This document shows positions 1-4,085 of a stretch of DNA of 9,926 nucleotides, one piece after another. The notes below the pieces were generated by a model that was given only the letters and a program-made list of their open reading frames with translations, was not told where the DNA came from and did no database searches. Each line of letters begins with the position of its first letter. Within the stretch, counting starts at the first letter, position 1. This DNA comes from Lachnospiraceae bacterium (GTDB lineage Bacteria; Bacillota; Clostridia; Lachnospirales; Lachnospiraceae): contig JAKSRN010000053.1 of assembly GCA_024403585.1 (NCBI GenBank), positions 1-9,926 of the forward strand. Reading direction: 5' to 3'. A program made the position numbers and the translations under genes.

Positions 1-2
1 CA

Positions 3-1259
3 CCTGCAGAAGTGCTCATCGATAGCGAGGAAGAGCCGGCTGCTACCGGAGCAGCAGGTCTTTTGATCGAGGATCTGTTTGACATTCTTGAGGTACCAAC
101 AGAAACTGCTATGGAAGAGACTGCAGAGGAAGCTGTAGAGGCACCAGTGGAAGAAGCTGTTGTAGAAGCAGCAGTGGAAGAAGCAGTTGCAGAAGCAGTT
201 GCAGAAGCACCTGTAGCAGAAGTGGCTGTAGAAACAATCGAAGCAGTTGCAGAAACTGCTGCAGCAGTTACTGAAGCTGCAATCCCAGAAGCAACAGAGG
301 CAGCTCCGGAGATCAAACCGGAGAGACTGGCTATGTATAATCTCGATCTGGAGATTCCGGATCCGGAACCAACAGAAGAAGAGAAAAAATCCCATACAAT
401 CCCACTTTCCAAGCTGGGACAGAATACCGTTCCGATCTCTATTGAGGATGTTCTTCGTCAGGAGACTCCGGAGGAGAGACGAATCCGTATTCTTAATGAT
501 GCAAAACCAACCCGTATGAATGATGACCAGAGAAAGATCTTCACTTACTTTGCAAGAATTCCGGGTATGGATCGTCAGATTCTTACTGCACTCAGTGGTG
601 TATACAAATATGCCGGAGAGCATACTTCCAACCGTGGAAATATTGCTGTCATGGGTGCAAGGGGAACAGGAAAAACACGTCTGACTCAGGGACTTCTTGC
701 CAATATGTGCAAGGATATGGGTCTTGAGGCAGCAAAGGTTGCTCGCGTGACAGGTGAATTCCTGAATAGCCGTGACATGGCAAAGGTTGTTCAGAAGATG
801 TCCGGTGGTTTCCTTGTGATCGAGGATGCCGGCGAGATGTCAGAAGAGACAATCGAGAACCTGAACAAGGCAATGGAATTCCGCACCGATTGCATGATCG
901 TCATTCTGGAAGCTGCAAAAGCAGAGATGCGTGCGCTTCTGAAAAATCATCCTGTATTTGCAGAGAAATTCAATACAGTGATCAATATTCCTGCATTTAC
1001 CAATGATGAGCTGGTTACTTTTGCAAGAACCTATTGCTCAGAGAATAACTGCCAGATGGATGAGCTGGGCGTACTTGCTCTTTACACACTGATCAGTAAC
1101 AACCAGAGTGAGGAAGAGCCTGTAACCATCGCTGATGTAAAGAAGATGGTGGATGGTGCGATCAGTCATGCACAAAGCGGTGGAAAACGTTTTGGACGTG
1201 GACGCAGAAGCAAAGGCAAGATGACAATTCTTTATGAAAAGGACTTTAATCTTTTATGA
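3..1259 (+). CDS. AAA-type ATPase-like protein, 5' end outside window
   Basis: The reading frame is open from the left edge. A GTG at base 12 could start it, but it has no convincing ribosome binding site, so I read this as the C-terminal part of a longer protein. Residues are counted from that GTG. Residues 30-100 are low complexity, almost all Ala, Glu and Val, a likely flexible or helical acidic linker. Residues about 170-345 resemble an AAA module of the CbxX/CfxQ (SpoVK-like) type: Walker A GARGTGKT at 215-222, a Walker B-like FLVIEDA at 267-273, and a segment EMRALLKNHPVFAEKF that aligns by eye with the EM...NPGL..RF block of that family. The C-terminus is basic (GGKRFGRGRRSKGK), possibly for RNA or nucleic acid contact. 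Oddities: the usual DE of Walker B reads ED, and the expected arginine of the RF block is lysine. It overlaps rsmA by four bases, so the two are probably translationally coupled. Function unknown; family placement is by eye. Confidence 0.8.
   Translation, partial: PAEVLIDSEEEPAATGAAGLLIEDLFDILEVPTETAMEETAEEAVEAPVEEAVVEAAVEEAVAEAVAEAPVAEVAVETIEAVAETAAAVTEAAIPEATEAAPEIKPERLAMYNLDLEIPDPEPTEEEKKSHTIPLSKLGQNTVPISIEDVLRQETPEERRIRILNDAKPTRMNDDQRKIFTYFARIPGMDRQILTALSGVYKYAGEHTSNRGNIAVMGARGTGKTRLTQGLLANMCKDMGLEAAKVARVTGEFLNSRDMAKVVQKMSGGFLVIEDAGEMSEETIENLNKAMEFRTDCMIVILEAAKAEMRALLKNHPVFAEKFNTVINIPAFTNDELVTFARTYCSENNCQMDELGVLALYTLISNNQSEEEPVTIADVKKMVDGAISHAQSGGKRFGRGRRSKGKMTILYEKDFNLL
166..293 (+). repeat. 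Ala/Glu/Val-coding degenerate repeat tract
   Basis: This stretch inside the AAA-like gene is built from short GAAGC(A/T)-type units. The 12-mer GAAGCAGTTGCA occurs in tandem at 180-191 and 192-203 and again at 240-251. All copies are in the same frame and encode Glu-Ala-Val-Ala. Such tracts tend to vary in length by replication slippage in multiples of three, changing linker length without breaking the frame. Confidence 0.6.
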
Positions 1260-2134
1260 GAGCAGAACCATGGCTTGGTGATCCGCAGAGAACGATAGAA
1301 GTACTTCAGAAGTACGGTTTTAAATTCCAGAAAAAGTTTGGTCAGAACTTTCTGATCGATACTCATGTTCTGGAGAAGATCGTTTCTGCAGCAGAGATCA
1401 CAGAAGATGATTTTGTATTGGAAATCGGTCCGGGAATCGGAACCCTGACACAGTATCTGGCTCATGCAGCCAGAGAGGTGGTGGCAGTTGAGATTGACCG
1501 TAACCTGATTCCTATTCTGGAGGATACCCTCTCAGAGTGGGATAATGTCACGGTGATCCACGAAGATGTGCTGAAACTGGATCTGAATGCGCTGGCGCAG
1601 GAGAGAAATAATGGAAAGCCGATCAAGATCGTTGCAAACCTTCCTTATTACATCACTACGCCGATCATCATGGGACTGTTTGAAAAACATGTTCCTATGG
1701 AGTCCATCACAGTCATGATCCAGAAAGAGGTTGCGCTCCGTATGGAGGCAGGACCGGGAACAAAAGATTATGGTGCCCTTTCTTTGGCCGTACAGTTTTA
1801 TTCGGAGCCATATCTGGCAGCTAATGTGCCGCCGAACTGCTTTATGCCCCGCCCACAGGTGGGCAGTGCAGTGATCCGGCTGAACTGCCTGAAGGAAAAA
1901 CGTGTAACAGTTCAGGACGAAGGTCTTCTCTTCGCTCTGATCCGTGCGTCTTTCAATCAGAGAAGAAAAACACTCCTCAATGGTCTGAAGAATGATGCAT
2001 CTCTTCCATATGAGAGGGAAGTTCTTGAAAAAGCGATCGCTGACTGTGGATTCTCAGCCAGTGTTCGTGGCGAGGCACTTCTTTTGGAGGACTTTGCAAA
2101 GCTGTCGGATTACCTGACAGATCTGAAAAAATAA
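1256..2134 (+). CDS. rsmA: 16S rRNA (adenine1518-N6/adenine1519-N6)-dimethyltransferase RsmA (KsgA)
   Basis: RsmA uses S-adenosylmethionine to dimethylate two neighbouring adenines in the 3' hairpin loop (helix 45) of 16S rRNA during late assembly of the small ribosomal subunit. The 292-residue length is normal for the family. Visible motifs in order: GQNFLID at 29-35; the SAM-binding glycine loop EIGPGIGTLT at 56-65; the acidic VEID at 78-81; EDVLKLD at 103-109; the catalytic NLPYY at 128-132, which marks N6-adenine methylation of this type; QKEVA at 156-160; and MPRPQVGSAV at 197-206. FNQRRKTLLN lies in the C-terminal RNA-binding helical part. The start is the ATG in the ATGA overlap with the upstream stop; a weak AAAAGGA site lies at 1237-1243. 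A terminator follows 11 bases after the stop, so it is the last gene of its unit. All key residues are present. Loss of this gene gives kasugamycin resistance in other bacteria. Confidence 0.97.
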   Translation: MRAEPWLGDPQRTIEVLQKYGFKFQKKFGQNFLIDTHVLEKIVSAAEITEDDFVLEIGPGIGTLTQYLAHAAREVVAVEIDRNLIPILEDTLSEWDNVTVIHEDVLKLDLNALAQERNNGKPIKIVANLPYYITTPIIMGLFEKHVPMESITVMIQKEVALRMEAGPGTKDYGALSLAVQFYSEPYLAANVPPNCFMPRPQVGSAVIRLNCLKEKRVTVQDEGLLFALIRASFNQRRKTLLNGLKNDASLPYEREVLEKAIADCGFSASVRGEALLLEDFAKLSDYLTDLKK

Positions 2135-2145
2135 TAGATCATTAT

Positions 2146-2182
2146 AAAACTGCTGTGCATGTGATATGCACGGCAGTTTTTT
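2146..2182 (+). terminator. Rho-independent terminator after rsmA
   Basis: Left arm 2146-2160 (AAAACTGCTGTGCAT) pairs with right arm 2166-2180 through 15 positions with a single T-G wobble, around a five-base loop GTGAT. The T-run continues to 2182. Position and form are typical of an intrinsic terminator, and the A-rich left arm could also stop transcription from the other side. Confidence 0.92.
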
Positions 2183-2310
2183 GAACACGGCAAGCATCCC
2201 CCTGACCCCTTCCTCAAGGTCGTAAAGACATAGGAAGGGGTCAGGGGGATGCTTGTCTCAGATAGGGTCAAAGCCCTATCTGAGAAGGCTGCGGAGTAGC
2301 CACGTGTTCA
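2182..2310. other. Multi-stem inverted-repeat element (cloverleaf-like), possible structured RNA or intergenic repeat
   Basis: The outer arms TGAACACG (2182-2189) and CGTGTTCA (2303-2310) are perfect complements. Inside are three hairpins in a row. The first is a perfect 24-bp stem, 2191-2214 with 2232-2255, around a 17-base loop. The second is a perfect 12-bp stem, 2256-2267 with 2274-2285, around TCAAAG. The third is GGCTGC/GTAGCC (2287-2292 with 2296-2301, one G-T pair) around GGA. Only three of the 129 bases (2190, 2286, 2302) fall outside stems and hairpin loops. No T-run follows any stem, so these are not simple terminators. The reading frame that can be drawn across it has no gene-like features. 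The element begins exactly at the end of the rsmA terminator T-run. It could be an intergenic repeat of the REP/MITE kind or a structured RNA; I do not recognise the family. A further hairpin (2319-2346) follows. Confidence 0.7.
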
Positions 2311-2318
2311 TGAGCATG

Positions 2319-2346
2319 AAGCGGAGCGGAATGCGAATGTCCGCTT
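2319..2346. repeat. Hairpin AAGCGGA/TCCGCTT next to the multi-stem element
   Basis: AAGCGGA at 2319-2325 is the exact complement of TCCGCTT at 2340-2346, with a 14-base loop. The left arm continues into a second GCGGA, giving a short direct repeat. It may be the right-hand end of the multi-stem element just upstream. Confidence 0.5.
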
Positions 2347-2357
2347 TACTGCAGCAA

Positions 2358-2446
2358 CTCAGCCCCTTAAAAATCCTGGAAAAGTATGAAATAACTGTGA
2401 AAATCAGGACAAATCCATTCCTGTATGGTATTCTAAGGCGGCTGAG
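2358..2446 (+). other. Long-range stem with two inner hairpins upstream of the DUF1002 gene
   Basis: CTCAGCC (2358-2364) pairs with GGCTGAG (2440-2446), and CCTT (2365-2368) with AAGG (2435-2438), with C2439 as a single-base bulge. Between them are small stems TCCTG/CAGGA (2374-2378 with 2405-2409) and CCAT/ATGG (2415-2418 with 2425-2428), making a three-way junction. The right arm can instead pair downstream as CTGAGA/TCTCAG (2442-2447 with 2457-2462). A promoter-like sequence also overlaps this region, so an RNA role is uncertain. Confidence 0.35.
2406..2434 (+). promoter_or_regulatory. Candidate promoter for the DUF1002 gene
   Basis: AGGACA at 2406-2411 (four of six matches to TTGACA) is followed by 17 bases and then TATTCT at 2429-2434 (four of six matches to TATAAT). 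The -10 is preceded by TGG, giving an extended -10. Transcription would begin near 2441, leaving a leader of about 110 bases whose first element is a small hairpin. Spacing is ideal but both boxes are imperfect. Confidence 0.4.
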
Positions 2447-2548
2447 AGATACAGCTTCTCAGTAATTATAACATTCAAAAAACTAGGATTTCCCTACAAA
2501 AGCACTGACAAGACCAGTACGCAAGACCAGTAAGGGAATCCGGAAAGG
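2442..2548 (+). promoter_or_regulatory. Folded leader and ribosome binding site of the DUF1002 gene
   Basis: The leader opens with a hairpin CTGAGA/TCTCAG (2442-2447 with 2457-2462). A second stem pairs GGATT (2486-2490) with AATCC (2537-2541) and CCCT (2492-2495) with AGGG (2533-2536), with T2491 bulged. Its loop contains two exact copies of CAAGACCAGTA (2509-2519 and 2522-2532). The stem ends directly against the Shine-Dalgarno sequence GGAAAGG (2542-2548), so folding or a bound factor could affect translation. This Shine-Dalgarno favours the ATG at 2555 over the ATG at 2549, which it would touch. Confidence 0.45.
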
Positions 2549-2554
2549 ATGTGT

Positions 2555-3514
2555 ATGAACAGAAAAGAATTGAAAATCACAGAAAATAATAAGAAGTATT
2601 TCAAAAGAACAGCTGCCGCTGTTCTGTCGGGTGTCCTGCTTCTTGGAACAGTTGCTCAGACAGTAGGTGCTGCTGATGTTGTGGATGGTGTAGTGGCAAC
2701 ACCTTACGTATCTTTGGGTGCGGATCTTGCTCCTGACCAGAGAGCTGTTGTTCTGTCTCTTCTGGGACTCACTGAGGAGGAGCTGGCTGGCTATAAGGTT
2801 ATGGAGATTACCAATCAGCAGGAGCATGAATACCTGGATGCTTATCTCACACCGGAGATCATTGGAGATCAGGCCTGGTCTTCTGCTAAGATCCTTGCCT
2901 GTGAGAAGGGACATGGTATCACAGTAGATACCCAGAACATCAATTACTGTACTGCAAGAATGTATGAGAATGCTCTTGCTACAGCTGGTGTTAAGAATGC
3001 GGAGATCGTGGTTGCGGGTCCTGTACCGATTTCCGGAACTGCTGCTCTGATCGGTATCATGAATGCCTATGCGGATATGAATCAGGTGACACTGGATGAG
3101 GAGAGTGTGGATGCGGCAACCAATGAGCTGGTTACCACCAGTGAACTGGGTGAATCCATCGGAGATCAGGAAAAGGCTTCTGAGCTGATCGCTGTGATCA
3201 AGCAGGAGATTGCTGAGAGCGGAATCGATGATCCGGACGAGGCTTCCAGACTGGTTGATGAAGCTGCGGATGAGCTGGGAATCACATTGGACCAGAATGA
3301 AAAGGATCAGATCCTTTCCCTTATGGACAAGGTTGCCAAGCTGGATCTGAATGTCGAGACTCTGAAAGAGCAGGCTAAGAGCATCTATGATAAGCTTGAC
3401 AGCATGGATATTCACCTGAACAAGGAGGAAGTGAAGGGATTTCTCGGAAAGATCGGAGGCTGGTTCTCTTCTGTCTGGGAGAAACTGCTGGATCTTTTCA
3501 ACAGCTTTTCTTAA
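2555..3514 (+). CDS. Secreted DUF1002 family (YpuA-like) protein
   Basis: A 319-residue protein with a clear signal peptide: a basic N-region (KKYFKR, 13-18), a hydrophobic core AAAVLSGVLLLGTVA at about 20-34, and a likely signal peptidase I site after VGA at 37-39. The mature part from ADVVDG carries the pattern I associate with the DUF1002 family, which includes Bacillus subtilis YpuA. Its early part (about 55-175) includes LGADLAPDQR, ITNQQEHEYL, ACEKGHGITV and AGPVPISGTAAL. The C-terminal half (about 180-300) is acidic and probably helical. The end is amphipathic with aromatics (GGWFSSVWEKLLDLFNSFS). There is no cell-wall sorting signal or lipobox, so it is probably exported and released or loosely surface-held. 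The family's biochemical role is not known to me. It appears to be transcribed alone. An alternative start at 2549 adds only two residues. Confidence 0.88.
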   Translation: MNRKELKITENNKKYFKRTAAAVLSGVLLLGTVAQTVGAADVVDGVVATPYVSLGADLAPDQRAVVLSLLGLTEEELAGYKVMEITNQQEHEYLDAYLTPEIIGDQAWSSAKILACEKGHGITVDTQNINYCTARMYENALATAGVKNAEIVVAGPVPISGTAALIGIMNAYADMNQVTLDEESVDAATNELVTTSELGESIGDQEKASELIAVIKQEIAESGIDDPDEASRLVDEAADELGITLDQNEKDQILSLMDKVAKLDLNVETLKEQAKSIYDKLDSMDIHLNKEEVKGFLGKIGGWFSSVWEKLLDLFNSFS

Positions 3515-3620
3515 GAAGGATACCATGCATTTGGCATGAAACGATGCTGACAGAAAATATGGCAAAAATCGATAAAAAAATTTGTTGAAATAGCCGATTT
3601 ATAGTGCAATGTAGTGAATG

Positions 3621-3650
3621 TTTACAATGTGTTCATATAATGTTCATATA
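3621..3650 (+). promoter_or_regulatory. Weak promoter candidate / AT-rich direct repeat
   Basis: TTTACA (3621-3626) lies 18 bases before CATATA (3645-3650), and the overlapping sequence TATAAT is present at 3636-3641. The segment contains two copies of TGTTCATATA, at 3630-3639 and 3641-3650, which could equally be a regulator site. If it is a promoter, transcription would begin near 3657 and run into the terminator at 3830-3854, making a transcript of about 200 bases. Confidence 0.25.
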
Positions 3651-3687
3651 TGGTTGCTACACTGAAATTAGTTCAAAGGAACGTAAA

Positions 3688-3721
3688 TGTAATGGGTGGT
3701 TCATTACACACAAATTTTTTT
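3688..3721 (+). terminator. Weak terminator-like hairpin
   Basis: A perfect 7-bp stem TGTAATG/CATTACA (3688-3694 with 3702-3708) is followed after CACAAA by seven T residues (3715-3721). The AT-rich stem and the six-base gap before the T-run make it a poor terminator, but it is the first candidate downstream of the DUF1002 gene. Confidence 0.22.
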
Positions 3722-3829
3722 CATAATAATTGCCCCGACAGTGATGTCGGGGCACTCCTCATGTATGGGGGCGAAAATTAATAATAATAAGCTATCTAAC
3801 AAATTGCTTTATTTAATAAAGCATAATCT

Positions 3830-3854
3830 GCGAAGCCTGGCTTCGCTTTTTTTT
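3830..3854 (+). terminator. Rho-independent terminator
   Basis: GCGAAGC (3830-3836) pairs perfectly with GCTTCGC (3840-3846) around the loop CTG, followed at once by eight T residues (3847-3854). This is a strong intrinsic terminator, 231 bases upstream of trkA. It ends either the DUF1002 transcript or a separate small RNA. Confidence 0.9.
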
Positions 3855-3885
3855 ATGGGAAATCGCGATTTTCTATAGAGCAAAA

Positions 3886-3983
3886 TTCTTTGGGGGACGG
3901 GTAGTTCGGTGGACCTACAGAAGAGACGATCGGAGGAGATGAACCATGGAGAAGCCTCCGGATCACGGGAATCTTGATTTTTC
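3886..3983 (+). other. GC-rich folded segment between terminator and trkA promoter
   Basis: This segment is richer in G and C than its flanks and can fold. GTAG/CTAC pair at 3901-3904 with 3915-3918. A larger stem GAT plus CGGAGG (3928-3936) pairs with CCTCCG plus ATC (3955-3960 and 3962-3964), with G3961 as a one-base bulge. A short ATCA/TGAT stem (3962-3965 with 3975-3978) runs into TTTTT. A perfect palindrome AATCGCGATT lies just upstream at 3861-3870. No open frame with a ribosome binding site is present. It lies upstream of the predicted trkA start of transcription, so it may be a separate small RNA or a regulatory region. It lacks the conserved blocks of the c-di-AMP (ydaO) riboswitch. 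Confidence 0.3.
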
Positions 3984-4001
3984 TAAATTTTGTGATATAG
4001 T
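3974..4001 (+). promoter_or_regulatory. Probable sigma-A promoter of the trkA operon
   Basis: TTGATT (3974-3979) is followed by 16 bases and TATAGT (3996-4001), with an extended -10 TGA directly before it (TGATATAGT). Both boxes are close to consensus. Transcription would start near 4008, giving a leader of about 78 bases. Confidence 0.62.
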
Positions 4002-4007
4002 TTATGC

Positions 4008-4060
4008 AGAATGGATATTTCTGTTCCTGTCTCCATGGGAGACATTCTATTTTATTTTTG
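4008..4060 (+). promoter_or_regulatory. Leader hairpin with T-rich tail upstream of trkA
   Basis: A perfect stem GTCTCC/GGAGAC (4029-4034 with 4038-4043) has the three-base loop ATG and is followed by a T-rich run (4044-4060). An outer pairing AGAAT/ATTCT (4008-4012 with 4044-4048) would place the 5' end of the message in the same fold. It resembles a weak attenuator or a 5' stabilising hairpin. The Shine-Dalgarno of trkA (GGGAGGAA, 4073-4080) lies outside it. Confidence 0.35.
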
Positions 4061-4085
4061 AGTGAATTATCAGGGAGGAAACTCT

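Larger units (their letters stand above)
3657..3854 (+). ncRNA. Candidate small structured RNA between the DUF1002 gene and trkA
   Basis: This gene-free stretch holds consecutive hairpins. They are GTTC/GAAC (3671-3674 with 3679-3682); TGTAATG/CATTACA (3688-3694 with 3702-3708); a perfect 9-bp stem GCCCCGACA/TGTCGGGGC (3732-3740 with 3745-3753) closed by a GTGA tetraloop of the GNRA type; GCTTTAT/ATAAAGC (3806-3812 with 3816-3822); and a final terminator hairpin. GGGGGC at 3767-3772 could compete for the GCCCC arm, so a switch between folds is possible. It could instead be the 3' untranslated region of the DUF1002 transcript, since no terminator sits directly after that gene. The 5' end is a guess from a weak promoter. 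I cannot match it to a known RNA family by eye. Confidence 0.3.

Noticed and set aside
180..251. CRISPR-like or minisatellite array
   Set aside because: The repeats are short, in frame, inside a coding region, and have no unique spacers.
2182..2310. Cloverleaf-like fold as a tRNA
   Set aside because: Arm lengths are wrong (24 and 12 bp), there is no TTCRANY T-loop, no anticodon arm and no CCA end.
2253..2465. Possible 70-residue protein
   Set aside because: It lies across inverted repeats, has no ribosome binding site and has an unlikely composition; it is better explained by the repeat structure.
2483..3565. Long minus-strand open frame opposite the DUF1002 gene
   Set aside because: It is the mirror of a well-supported secreted protein gene, is rich in Ser, Ile and Leu as antisense frames often are, and has no recognisable domain.
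3688..3753. T-box-like GGGTGG followed by a GC-rich hairpin
   Set aside because: The conserved TGGNACCGCG core is not present, there is no T-run after the hairpin, no convincing stem I region upstream, and the next gene (trkA) is not an amino acid or tRNA synthetase gene.
3696..3878. Possible 60-residue protein starting at GTG
   Set aside because: It runs through the hairpin row and the strong terminator at 3830-3854 and lacks a ribosome binding site.
3886..3983. c-di-AMP (ydaO) riboswitch upstream of trkA
   Set aside because: GGGGGAC and CGGAGGAGATGAACC look faintly similar, but the conserved GTCAGCTAAC-type block and the overall layout are missing.
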